The position numbers and the translations under genes are program-made. Below are positions 39,811 through 51,310 of a stretch of 64,000 nt of DNA, piece after piece. This DNA comes from Microbotryum silenes-acaulis (lineage: Eukaryota > Basidiomycota > Microbotryomycetes > Microbotryales > Microbotryaceae), in NCBI GenBank assembly GCA_003665825.1, contig QPFY01000004.1, positions 1,178,001 through 1,242,000 of the forward strand, given 5' to 3'. Under the pieces are notes generated by a model that searched no databases, was not told the origin of the DNA, and saw only the letters and a list, made by a program, of their open reading frames with translations. Within the stretch, counting starts at the first letter, position 1; each line of letters opens with the position of its first letter.

Positions 39811-42147
39811 TTATGACCGTTGAACAGCATAAGGGTTGTGCGGTAAAAATGGATCGGTAGCATGTGCCGCAGGTGAGGGCCCGTAATTTTGTCCCGGTCC
39901 GGCCACACGGCCTAGAGCATAGCCGGAGGCCTCGGGGTAGTACTCCTGGTTATGTACGACCGTTCCCATTGAAAAGGCGTGCTGGACAGAAGGAGGGGGC
40001 GGGATATGACCGTAGGGATGGGCCGGAGCGTGGGCATGGTACGGAACAGTGGACGGTACAGGCGGTGGCGGAGGGAACGAGGGAGGCGGAGGCGGAGGCG
40101 CCGGCGCCGGCGGGTGTGGATAGGCGTGATTATAGGGCGCCGACACGGTCTGACCAAGAGCATCATTGTACGAGTGCGCAAGTGGTGGTGGACGATTTGC
40201 GATCGAGTGCGGCGGGGGCGGGGCACCTGAGCCAACATATCGCCCGTAGTCGTCCGTCGGCTGTGGGTAATGGTGCTGCGCGTGCTGCACCGGCTGCTCG
40301 TAGCCCGCAAAGGCCTGCGATGTGGGCGGCGGAGGTTGGGCATAGCCGTGCGTTTCATATGCCGGGAATACGCTGGACGTCGAATGGGGTCGCGGGGGTG
40401 CTACGGGGCCCGGGGACGGCGATTGGGCAGGAGGCGCGCCCCACCCCTGCTGAGCGGGCATTAGCGGAGGCGCGGACAGCACTGTAGCAGGGTACGGGTA
40501 GCCAGAATAGCTACTGTGACGAGGTGGCAGTGGCGAAACAGAGCTTGGATAGGGATCCGGGTCGTGACCTGCGTTATTGTGATGAGCTTCGAAATGAGGC
40601 TGGTATTGGTCTGGGAGTTTGCGCACCCGGTCAGGGAGACAAACGCGACAATGTCAAACAAAACCATAGCGCAGCAAACTTACAATGAGGCCTCTCATAG
40701 GGCTGAAGAGGAGCTTGCTCGAATTGACCCGGGCTTGGCGTAGCTGTCGCCCCTTCTTGGTAGTACGCGTAGCCCTGGTCTTGCCTCGGCGGGATGGGGT
40801 GCGGGTACTGCGATTGAAGCATCATCGCCGGCCCGCCAGAATGGTCGTAGGAGGCCCGGTAAGCGACTAGAGGTACGGGCTGCGATTGTGGTTGTGGCGC
40901 ATAAGGAAGCACATGAGAAGGTGCAGCATAAGTGCTATGGCTTGTCGTTTGCGCGGTTGTGGGTGGCGGCTGGCGGTAGTTCGCCGGTGCATCAGGGCGA
41001 TCGTATGCTTGCGGGTGGTCGTAGATACGATGGGCGAGCGGAGGCCCCTCAGGGGTTGCGGGCAGCGGGGGTCGACTCTGGCTGACGTTGAGATGTGAAA
41101 ACGAGTGAGAAAGCGGAGCAAGATCGGCATCCGGGTAGTCGCCGAGTGGAGAAGCCTCGCTCGCCTGCTGCAGGTGAACGGTCAGAGATCCGCTGGCGAT
41201 AAGCGTGAGGACTCAATCCGAGGCCATACGCATAGCGATACTCGGCACTAACCGAAACGACGCGACCCGAGTCGCGCGAGTTTTTTAGGGGGCTTGGCAG
41301 AGACCCTTCGTCGTCCGAGACATCGCCCGTTCGGGCTCCCGGACCCCCGTAGGCGCCCCCTGTCGCGAGCGTTGAGATGGGTGCATGTCGACGTGGCTTC
41401 TGAGGAGGCGGGTCCTAAGATCATGCAGACCGATCGGAGATTCAGCACACGCCTTCCTCGAAGGAGTATCTTCAAGCTACGGACTTTGGGGTACCACGTG
41501 AGTTCGAGATAGACTTCTCCCGCGTACCGTCCTTTCCGCTCGAGCTTGACCCAGTCTTTGGGGGGGGGGGCAGCCGGAAGAAGAACGAAGAATCAGGATT
41601 GGTCGCTTCGCTTGAACTGATGAAAGATGGTGAGAGAGACAGCGAAGGGCAGCCACTGACCATCAAATGCCCCCTTTTTGATCGTCGAGTCCAACTCCAA
41701 GAAACCCTCGCCCACCAGCTTGGGGTCCTTGGGATCGTCGGCCCAGCAGGCGAGTTTGAGTATCTTCCTGCCCCGCGTGTCGGCATTAAGCGTGCTCGTC
41801 CCAGCTGCAGGCGCGGTGTTGGTGAAGCCTGACAACACTTTGCCGTCGTCCGAGACTGTACCTGCGGCGCTGGCCACCCCTCCGAGCTTGTTGACGATCG
41901 CCCCACTGATCGCACCCGTCTGCTCGGCTGAATCCCTGAGGATTTCGAATCGAAACTCGGCATCCCACGTCGGCTGCTGACCGCCTCGTTCGACTGTTTC
42001 TGTACGTTTCTTGTGCATGCCGTACGTCAAGGTGCAATACGGATTCTGCTTGCCAATCTTGACGCGGTTGGGCAGGTTCTTGGCGCGGATGACGATCACG
42101 ACCATCAAGCCTAGTATGGCCGACTGGCTCTGTGTCGTGGCCGCCAT
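39811..42147 (-). CDS. C2-domain plus proline-rich protein, Inn1/Fic1-like
   Basis: Exons 42147-41661, 41555-41481, 41359-41253, 41167-40684, 40610-39811 (650 residues). Residues ~10-150 form a C2 domain: LMVVIVIRAKNLPNRVKIGK, QNPYCTLTYG, RTETVERGGQQPTWDAEFRF, then a ~50-residue Ala/Gly/Thr insert, ILKLACWADDPKDPKLVGEG and DWVKLERKGRYAGEVYLELT. Acidic ligands are partly present (DPKDPK, NPY instead of DPY), so calcium binding is doubtful. The remaining ~430 residues are Pro/Tyr/His-rich with poly-Pro runs, suitable for SH3 partners. This order matches budding-yeast Inn1 and fission-yeast Fic1, which bind the plasma membrane and SH3 proteins during septum ingression; orthology is inferred. Exon 2's acceptor follows an 11-base C run. 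The boundaries of exons 2/3 are the least certain. Confidence 0.83.
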
Positions 42148-42832
42148 CTCGAGTAGTAGAACTCAACAGCCAACTTCCGCTGCGAAACCAGAGTCTCCGT
42201 TGGGGTCGAACGAAAGCCTCGGGCCGATGCGGGATGTTGCTCTTCGATATCGACGACGGACGGACTCCGTTGATTGCGATCCCCCGAACGAAGCGACTTA
42301 TTAGTGACGTGCCAAGGTTTTGGATGCTCGCGCGAGGCACAGTGCAGCCGAGGGTAGACGAATGGGCGTATCCGGAGGTGATCGAAAGCGTTCGACTGAT
42401 GGCGACTTGAGTTCACCACAACACAAAACAATGCGTGGAGAGGCGTGGAGGGCAAGCTAGAGCAGATGAGCCAAGTTGAACGTTGAGCCACGCGCGTCTA
42501 CGCGCGTGCCTCGGGCCTGCCGGGCTTCCAAATGATTTCGTGTCTTCGCAAGTTTAACACACTCTCGCATATCGTCAGTATTATCATCGGAACAGACCGG
42601 TACATAGTTGATGATAAATCGTTGACACATGGATGGCACACAGAGGATACGAGGGGAAGAAGGAGCTACAGAGCCTCGCCGGTACAAAACAATTCAGACG
42701 ACAAAGTTCAGGCGCGTGAATAATACAGCACGTGCCCTCGGGCCCGGTGTCGGGCAGGAAGAGTGTTGTGCGACAGGTGCCGGGATTACATCGAAACTAG
42801 GGATGGAGGGTGCAGAGAACCGCAGTGGGCGC
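42148..42832. other. intergenic region
   Basis: 685 bp between the C2-protein start and the GH20 stop. gtgccacgcgcgtctacgcgcgtgcc-type inverted sequence lies near 42484-42512. No gene is seen. Confidence 0.35.
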
Positions 42833-45800
42833 TCAGACATATTGCGGTCGGGAGGCTCGAGAATAGTCGAGCATCAGGTTGAGCCTCTGCCCCTCGAACA
42901 CCTGCCATCGAATGCGTCGACCGACAGGGGTAAGTAACTGGCCAGGGAGGTTCCTGCTCTTCAGAAGGCCTGACTCGGCAGCACTCACGACCTCATTTTC
43001 GACCTCGAGTTCCTCGATACGAGTCACGGAACTGTCTCTCGGATCCAGGTAGGCGATCAACCTTTTTCACATCGACATAATTGGTCGGCATGGGTCAGTT
43101 ACCTCTCGCGTAGTATAGTAAACTACGCCCAACGAAGGTTGATCGGGCCTAAACTCACCTCTCGTGCATTGTCTCCAACCGAGCCTCCAGACCACCGTAG
43201 CGTAGATCGAGGACCTCCCACCCGAAAGGCTTGTAAAGGCTGAACCAATGTCGCCTATGGACCTTCTTCAACTCTTTGACCAGCGCTCGCAACCGGCTGA
43301 GACGACTTTCTCTCGCCGGCCCGGCAAGCGCGGTGAACTCGACATGATCCGCGTGTCGGTAAGCGTGGACGAGGCGCTCTCGCAAATGGCACTTGAGGGA
43401 CAAGATGCGAGCAAGCAGGTAAGGGAGTTGGAGGCGTTTGTTCGCGGGAAAATCGTCGACCGAATGGGGCACCGCGATTGTCGTCATCGCGCTGAAGTCG
43501 GACGACAGAGCTTGCTCGAGGTAGGTCGCGACGTGCAAGTAGTGCGACTCGAGATCGTAACCTCGATATTGAGGCGACAAGAAGGAGAAGAAAGGGTCCT
43601 CCCACAAAAGGAACTTGGCGATGTTGGGCGTGTAGTGGGTGTTGATCGATATCGGCTGTGTTTCCGGCTGCGTGTCGTCTAGCTTACTGGCAAAGACATA
43701 GTCGTCGAAGTCTGCACCTGCGATGCCGTCGAATTTTTTTCGCAGCAGCCCGGCGTCGACTTCTTCGGCCTGGGTGTAAGCATGTTCGGCCTGGTACAGC
43801 ATTCCCGGAAGAGCAGAGTAGAGATCGCATTCGTTGCCTTCGTCTCCCCAGATCGTCGTCATGACTGCAGTAACGCCGGCGGTTGGGTTTTTCGAAGCCT
43901 TCATGCTGGCTCGAACCGTGGCAAAGGTGAAAGGGAGCGCCGTCCAGAATCGTGACCACGTCCAAACCCCGGATGCCATCCACGGCGCTTTGTTGGCAAG
44001 TTGCCAGTGTTGGGCGATCTTGGCCGTGTAAGGTCTCGAGTCGGTATGATAATAACTGTGAGGTGATCAGTGGGGGCCTGTCAGCGCTCGTGGTCCACCG
44101 AGAACCCTGACTGGTGGGAAGGTAGGGCAGCAACTCAACTCCCAGAACACGGTTGAAATTTCGGCAGGGATGGACGAAGTCAGCTCCTCCGACACAACGG
44201 TATTGAGGTCGTAATAGCCCGAGAGCGCATTGTTCTTGGCCGGGAGACAGAACAACACTGAAGGCACAATAGTTTAGAGTCGATAAGTCATACCAGATCT
44301 GCCACAGTCGAAACGTTGGGACTAACTGTCACTCCAGATCATGGGGGCGAGCCCATTCGCAACGCAGATGCTGTTAACTTTTTGCAGATGGTCGGTGAAC
44401 TGGTATTGAAACCAGCAATGTCAGGTCGATCAAACACACGGGGAAATATTGTGGTTCAGTGGGCACACACGACGGTTGTCGACTCTTTGTAGCCAAAGAG
44501 CTGCCTGTAGCGCCCCTCGCTAACACCATGGGCTTCGTCCATACCGATATGCACCCGCTTCGATCGCAGTGGCCTCGTTACGGCTTGAATCATCTGGTTC
44601 ATGATGAACATAATCGTGGAGGGTTTGGTACAGGCTCATAAGTATAAGCGATTGTGAGGGAACCCAGCCAAACGAGGTGCCCCTCACCTTCTCAATGAAC
44701 GTATACGTCTCACCCGACTCGGCCAACAAGACTTCGGCCGTGTCGCGTAGTTTGCCATACTTGGGCCACTGGAGCATTTGACCAAGATGGCCAAGCGTCT
44801 GAATGCACGCAATCACTTCGATTCCGAGCACAAAAGCGTAGTCATCGATCTCGCGGAGTTCGGCCTCGGTGTATGGTCCTAAGGAGGGAAGGAACGAACA
44901 GAGAGCTCAGCACTGTGCGGGGCCGGGTTGTAAGAGGCGCAGAGCAGTAAAGGTGTTCGCACCTCGGAAATAGCCAAAAAATGGCTCCCCGTCAATCTCG
45001 TACGTGTCCTCGCAGTACAGCTATCAATCCGGTAACCGTCCGCTTGATTAGGGTCCTTGACGCGTGAGGGGCCCGCGGTGACGCGGGCTTGCACAGAAGA
45101 AGCTGACTTACCTGCAGGACGTTAACCCCCATGAGGGCGAGATGCCGCAACAGCCACTTTACAGCATCGGCTTTGAGAACACCGTTCCTCGAACAGTCGA
45201 TCATGACACTGTGAAAATTGCCCCGGAACGAAAGGCACAGACGCTTGTCAGGTCCAATGGTTTCGTCCATCGAAGGACGCCTCGCCCCACCCCCACACTT
45301 CCCCAACAATGTCTTACCCGACGGATTCAAAGAGACAGGTCTCCCTGCGGCGAATGTCGGACCCGACGTTGCCTGACCATCGTACTCCATCGCTTTGGTG
45401 GCCCTCGTGGACGTCCTTCATCCCCGATCCGGCGTCGGATTGCGACATGCGATCGGGATCAGAGTCCGCCGACGAGGACAAAGGCTGATCGAAAGTCGAC
45501 AACCCTCGCGAGATGGCAAGGACGTGTCCAAGTCCTCGAAAGGCTGCAGGGGGACGAAACAGATGAGACAGACGCAAAATAAAAGTTTAATGCATACCGC
45601 ATATCACTGTGACTCACCCTCGACGGTTCTATTGTAGCTAATCTCTATCTCAAACGCGCCCCCGGTGGCCGTAAAGTCGTCGAGGTTGCAGTCGAGACGC
45701 ATCCCCCTGTCGCCGATCGAAGGGTCGTGCCAAAAGCTGAGAGCAATTGTAGACAGCTAGATCAGCACCCTGGAAAAGCTTCCAGTCCTACGAGCAAGAG

Positions 45801-46166
45801 GAGCGCTGTGAGCGGTGACGAAATGTCACGCCTAGCAGTTCACTGTTCGGTTCGCAGCTCGAGCCTGGGCGAGGGAGACTTAACCCACCCCACGGTCCAC
45901 ACGTAGAGGCTGCCGTCGCTGCTCGGCGCCGCTTCATCGTCGCCGAGCACGCTGACATTGCCCCTGACGCTATGCTTCGCCAGCTCGATCACGCCGGGGC
46001 GTATCTCGTCCGGGATTCTCGCACTCGGCAACACGATCGTTATGCGTGGATGGGTCGATTTCGGCAGCGAGCGAGCCGAGGCCGTGCGGGCGCCAATCGA
46101 AGGTCGCACCGACACGGGATTCGGCATCGTCGACGTCAGCGACGCGATCAGCAATTCGGAGGCCAT
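42833..46166 (-). CDS. glycoside hydrolase family 20 (beta-N-acetylhexosaminidase, HexD/GH20C-like)
   Basis: Removes terminal beta-GlcNAc or GalNAc by substrate-assisted catalysis. Eleven exons: 46166-45889, 45736-45618, 45543-45318, 45208-45112, 45020-44963, 44878-44688, 44593-~44474, 44399-44327, 44257-44140, 44055-43159, 43061-42833 (about 801 residues). The N-terminal alpha/beta domain includes FRGLGHVLAISR. The barrel holds ESVG-VMIDCSRNGVLKADAV, LYCEDTYEIDGEPFFGYFRG, EVIACIQTLGHLGQMLQWP, VHIGMDEAHGV with the paired catalytic Asp-Glu, WSDMLFCLPAKN, FWDYYHTDSRP, ASGVWTWSRFW and TTIWGDEGNECDLYSALPG. I see no signal peptide, so it is likely cytosolic or nuclear like animal HexD. Introns were placed by these motifs. 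The start MASELLIASL could be extended upstream, since the frame is open. Confidence 0.92.
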
Positions 46167-46602
46167 CGTCCCCGAGAGCTCGTCGAGCCTTTGGGGATCG
46201 TCAAAACCAAAGCTAGGATGGTCGTCAGATGGTCGGATGGCCTGCGTCTCAGTACTGAACGGCCTGCGCTGTCGAGTGCAGAAAATGGCAAACAGAAAGC
46301 GTGCAAGGAGCACCCGGTAGAAGATGGGGTGAAGTAGACACGCCTCTAGCGCGAATGCCCCCCCCATTTTCCCAACGACGCGCCTGTGCCGTGCCACGTT
46401 AGCCCGTCACTCGAATCCCGCAAGGATGCGACATTTTGATCCTCACAAAGTCCGGTGACAGGGTCCGCTCGGATGTGAAGTCGTGTACGCTCTTTCCAGA
46501 GGTGTTCGAACCGTAGGTCATTACAACAAAACGTGTGGGTCCATCGTAAAACAAAAATGCGGTCATAGATACTGCTCCCGTCAAGAACGCGCTCACGGCC
46601 AA
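46167..46602. other. GH20 upstream / CCZ1 downstream spacer
   Basis: 436 bp. The frame upstream of the GH20 start stays open to about 46397, so a longer N-terminus is possible. A C run lies at 46358-46364. No separate gene is seen. Confidence 0.35.
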
Positions 46603-49459
46603 TCACTCGATCAAGCCTTTCGGAAACGAGCGCTCTAACCTCCTCAACTCCTCGCTCGCGGCCACCAAAGATCCGTCGGACCCGGTGCGAACGATCGCAG
46701 GCAAGACGGCATATACGTCCATGATGGTCATTGAAGTCATGTCTTCGATTCGGCGACTGACGATCCACTGCGACGATGCCAATCGTGCACACGATTCGAC
46801 CACCATGGGCTCACTGGAAGCGGAGAAAAGGTCAAGGCGCACAAGTTAAGCGTATGCGATCCGGACGAGTACCTTCAAGCCGGACTGGACTCACTGGACA
46901 ACGCCCCTCACGCAGTCGAGCAGTCCTCCTTCGACGTCGTGATCTCCTATGATTGCCTTGCCTGACCAACTGTCTTCTGATGATGGCCACTGCTTCGACA
47001 CGGAGAGCAATGCAGCCTGGACGAAATATCGATATGAAAAAGGTCTGGCACCAGGCCAAACAGGATTAGCTGAAAAGGTCAAACGATGCAGGCAATGAGA
47101 AAGAAAATTATACGGCTTACAAAATTTTGGGTGGGTCGGAGCCCACTATGGTCTGTATGGCTTCCAATAGTCGGAACGCTCGAGTGCCGAGTTGTTGCGT
47201 TTCCCCGTTATCCGTCAGGGGCCGACTGGCTAGTGCAAGCATCAGATCGCCGCACTACCATACGGCAGGAAGAGAGAGTTCAAGAAAGTCAGTTCAAGAT
47301 CAGACAGGTGTTGTTTAACCAGGGCACGAACCTCAAAGAGCCTGACTTCGAGTGCAGCATCTTCTGCCAAATTGTCCGGGCCGCAGAACAGGTGAAGCAA
47401 AGGAGGTGGTTGAGGGCGTACGATCTCGTCCACTTTACCTCGTTGGACGTCCCTCTCGGGCTCTCCCTCTCGGGCAAGGTCAATCGGGCCATTCTGCTCC
47501 CCCTCAGAAACGGGACTATCCCCGGGCTTGTCTGGCTCGTCCGTCGGCCTCGTCCGAATCTGGCCCTCCATTATTGAGCCGTCCTCCTTTCCAATCGCAG
47601 TGTTAGGGTGCGAAAGGTCCATTGCCTCAGCTAGAGCGGTCGAGTCGACGTCCGGGCGGGTCTCTACTGCCGGAGTCAACAGCTCTGGCGTGCATGCTGG
47701 CAAAGTGGCTGCTTCGAGAGAAGCTAGTTCTGGAGTTGGCATGTTCTGCGCGGGAGGAGGATATGACGTGTCCTCGACCGGGACAGCGTCTGCGGACAGA
47801 ATCGTGTCCGCAACAGGAGGAGTAGGAGTCTCTGAAGACGACACCGTTTCGCTCTTGGTTACTTTCCCCTTCTCTCTCGAGCGCTTTGGTCCGAGGCCGA
47901 TCGTTCCCCAACCGACGTTCCGCAGCCCACTCCAGTTCGGCGACGAAGATGGCGCGACTTCGGACGACGCCAACGGCCCCGAGGGGGAAGAGCTTATGTT
48001 AGACATCCCCGGAAAATTCGGCATCGAAGGCATCGATAGCGTGGGCATCGAAGGCATTGGAATTGAGGGAAGCGTCGGTCGTGGGATGGTCGGCATCGAC
48101 GGCGCGGAGAGGGTCCCGAGGGAGTAGTAAGAAGCCCACTTGTTCGTCATCTCACTCGCTTCGCCGGATTTCGTGCCTGCGTTGGACTCCGTAGGTGACA
48201 GCGGTGTAGAGCTTGGAAGCGTTTTTGGAGCGGGGGGAGGGTCGGCTCGGCTCGGTGAGGGTGGAGTGGCCCGTCTCAGATCGGCGCGTTGCTGACACAA
48301 AAAGTCGACGAGAGCGAGCAAGTCCGAATTGGTCATGGGAGGCGCGTCCGAGGAGCTTGACAAGGCCATCCGATTGCTGGGGCTCGAAGTGTTCGACCAC
48401 TGTTCCGGGTCGACTTTTGCCGGAGGCAGATACAAGACCGAGGCTTGATGGAGAAGGATCGGCACGATCGAAGGACACGACGCCGTGAATTGCGAGAGCA
48501 GAGGTGCAATCTGAGCTGAATTTGAGACTGTAGCATAAGTTGACTGTGGTAGGGCTGTGCAAAGGCGACATGAAGAGTCAGGGGCAGCGTCGGACACACT
48601 CGAGACCGGCAACGGTCTGTGTCGCAAACGAACCTTGCACGACCTGCTTGAACGCGCCGGAATCAACCGTCGCAATGTTCCAGGACGCGAGCCAGGGGGC
48701 CCAGAAAGATTCGAGCTCTTTCATGGTGTTGTGTCTTCCTTCCATGTACAGTCTTCTGGTGACCGAACCGTGTTGGAGGCGATATTTTCGGTACGCTGAT
48801 GCCAGCGCGGCGCGTACCAAATCATCGTTAAGCGGCGGCGGTTGATCGACCGCCGAAGGGGTCGAAGCATCGAATGCTGATGAGCGAGGTCTAGCATTAC
48901 TTTGGCGCGGTGCTCGAGGTAATTCGATCGTCTGTGCGAGCGTGATGGGTGGGCCAGGCCCGCGGTCAAGGACTTGGTTCCCGAGCTGCTTAATGACGGC
49001 ACTCCTTGCTCGAGTCCAGACCTACCGCATGGAAAAAGAGCTGTGGCTCAACCTGAAGCCAGACCATACGCTGACGCTGCGAATGCACCGATTGTAGCGT
49101 GGATGCGGACCCCATGTCGAACATTCTGGCACGAACAAATATGCTTCGAAGCGCTCAGCAGTCGGCCGATGGTGACCACAAGAACACGAGGGCAAGGAAC
49201 GGACGTACCTGACAAAGTCAGCCATTCCAAACACGGTGCCCATCAACCTCGCCTTCCTCTCTGGAGGCAGGTCGGTCTGGGCCGAGGAGAAGAAGAGCAC
49301 CTTGGCTGCCTCTCGCCGGGCATCATCGTCCCGGTGGGGGCCAAGCTCGCTCGGCGGAAGCGGGGGCAGGTCGGAGCGGGTCGAGTAGATGGCCACAAGT
49401 GAAATCGATGGGAACGGCCGTCGTTGGTTCCGAGTCGGTCGTGTCGTCGGGCGTTGCAT
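46603..49459 (-). CDS. CCZ1: vacuolar fusion protein CCZ1 (Mon1-Ccz1 Rab7 GEF subunit)
   Basis: Partner of Mon1 in the complex that activates Rab7/Ypt7 on late endosomes and autophagosomes. Exons: 49459-49209, 49125-49026, 48931-48634, 48554-47332, 47254-47147, 47016-46895, 46813-46603 (about 770 residues). The first longin domain is recognisable: SISLVAIYSTRSDLPPLP, AAKVLFFSSAQTDLPPERK, MGTVFGMADFVR, SVHSQRQRMVWLQVEPQLFF, then TIELPRAP and MKELESFWAPWLASW. A long disordered insert (48330-47400) contains repeated Pro-Ser-Met triplets (IPMPSMPTLSMPSMP). The C-terminal exons carry SSQWIVSRR and MDVYAVLPAIV, similar to the end of Ccz1. The exon 5/6 junction is uncertain: a longer exon 5 does not keep frame, so a donor at 47146 was used. 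The start codon is the first Met before the longin strand. Confidence 0.83.
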
Positions 49460-50430
49460 ACCTCGACCAGACTCGACCGAGCCGCACTCGACGCGGAAGA
49501 GATCGACGCCCAGGCCAAGCGGCCAGCGGCCGTACGTGTGAGGGCCGGTGGCGGAAGCGGCAAGCACGTGACCAAGCGTCGCCGAGCCTCGGATCCATTG
49601 AAAAAAGTACAGCCCGGCGAGAACAGTAGTGTGCGAATCCTCATTGACTCGGGACTTCACAGTTGTAAGTAGTATGTGCCTCTCTGATGTAGTCCGTCTT
49701 TCAAAGCACGTTAACATTCGCCTCTCGCTGCGACTGAAGTTGGTTGGTTTAAGTTCCCCCGGCCTGCGAAGACGCCGGAATATTTCGGTGCGCGGGCCCA
49801 CGCCAGTAGTGGCACTACATCCACGAAATTGCCCCATGCCTTTCAGTCGCAGCGAAGCGTTTGCTCGGTGTGGGCATTTATTAGTACTAGCACCCGAGAC
49901 AAGAAAAACGAGCACCTTTGAAAGTCGTGGATCGCAAGGCTGAACAGGCTAAACGCCACCCCGGATCCTCATGACGTCAGGTTATCGTGGCTGTGCTTCC
50001 CTCGGTCGCGCCTGTAAGGCGCCTATCCGCGCCTGTTCGCGCTTCAACCGCTTCAACCGGTGACGGCCCGAGACGCTGCTCCTCCTCTTGCCCTTGTCCC
50101 ACTCACACGCTGCAACACCGCCATCGCTGTGAGTACCTCGACGCCTCGACAGCTTGCAGGTGAAGCACTACTGATGTCTTTTCTCCCTTGTTCCCTTATC
50201 CGTGCCACTGTGTTGCCGACGGTCGTCGTGCTTGTCCCTCGCTCTCACGTTGATCCGTCGCCGTCATCGAACTCACACGCTTGCTTCGCGGCGCCTTGCT
50301 GTCCTGTTTCACTTGCTCCTCGTTCCACCCGGCCCCACCACCACCGACTCGTCACCTACCATCTCGCACGCCTGCCGAATGTAGTCAAGTCACATCTCAC
50401 CAATTTTTCTACCCTAACAACTCATCCACG
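49460..50430. promoter_or_regulatory. divergent promoter region (CCZ1 / PMP3)
   Basis: 971 bp between divergent starts. The 300 bp before PMP3 is pyrimidine-rich (ctc/cct tracts), as in highly expressed fungal genes. A possible 5'-UTR intron could lie here. A TGACGTCA-like site (tgacgtca at 49972-49979) fits a CRE/Atf1-type element. No coding gene is seen. Confidence 0.45.
49972..49979. promoter_or_regulatory. TGACGTCA palindrome (CRE-like) upstream of PMP3
   Basis: An exact 8-bp CRE palindrome sits ~450 bp upstream of the PMP3 start. PMP3 genes are stress- and salt-induced in several fungi, and bZIP factors bind this word; the link here is inference. Confidence 0.4.
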
Positions 50431-50910
50431 ATGCCCTTCACCGCTTCTGACATCTGCAAGGTACGTCCCGCCCCCCTCGGTCGTCCCTCGGTCGAGCGAC
50501 GATCATCAACACTAGCTTCGCGCTCGATCGCTGACATCGCGTTTGCCCACTTGTACCTGCCCTTCGTCCTCTCCAGATCATCCTTGCCATCTTCCTCCCT
50601 CCCTTGGGTGTATTCCTCGAGCGGTGAGTCAGATGGTGGGGCCACTTGTGGCGCTGCTCGCTCGAATGCAATCAGGAGCATCGGCTGCTGAACACCTCGA
50701 ACTGCTCTCCCCTTACCCTGGAAATTCATCTCGTTCAGAGGCTGCAACGCCGACTTTTGGATCAACGTCATCTTGACCATCCTCGGTTACATCCCCGGTA
50801 TCGTCCACGCGCTATACATCATTCTCAAGTGAGTGACGCACCTTTGGCTCGGCTTTCGATCTGGCAGTTGATGTGGACATGCTTGATTGTGTGCCCTTTG
50901 CAGGTACTAA
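50431..50910 (+). CDS. PMP3: plasma-membrane proteolipid 3 (UPF0057/Pmp3)
   Basis: Tiny two-helix membrane protein affecting membrane potential and salt tolerance. Exons: 50431-50460, 50577-50623, 50739-50828, 50904-50910 (57 residues). The reconstructed product shows all family hallmarks: MPFTASDICK, IILAIFLPPLGVFLE, RGCNADFWINVILTILGYIP, GIVHALYIILKY. The last exon contributes only a Tyr codon and the stop after splitting the preceding Lys codon. Length matches Pmp3 of other fungi. It lies tail to tail with the MFS gene. Confidence 0.97.
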
Positions 50911-51310
50911 ATGCTGGGTCGTTGGCATCCGTCTCGGTCTTGCGTGATGTGTCTGTGTTGATGTGTACCTATACATAATTTGTAGCGCCGATGGCTCTGT
51001 TTGTTTGCCTCGCTCGAGTCTCCAGGCATTCCGTCCAACCTGCAGCAGTGGTGGAAAACCGTCTTTACGTAAAAACATAAACGTCTTCAGTGACTGATTC
51101 GCGCCCGCGTCTTCCAGGAGCCTGCGATGCCGATCCCGTGATTTGCTCTTTTCTGGTGTGCGCAACCACAGCACCTTCGAGAGTCAATAAGAACCAGGCT
51201 GGTGACCGTTCCCGGGACGTCCTGAGTTTCCAAAGAAGTGTACAACAATCGTTCCCCAATCCCTCGCAAGCTGGCCGACCTGACCTCACATGATCTATCC
51301 GAGCCCAAGA
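50911..51310. other. convergent 3' spacer (PMP3 / MFS)
   Basis: 400 bp between the two stops. It presumably holds both 3' untranslated regions. No gene is seen. Confidence 0.4.
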
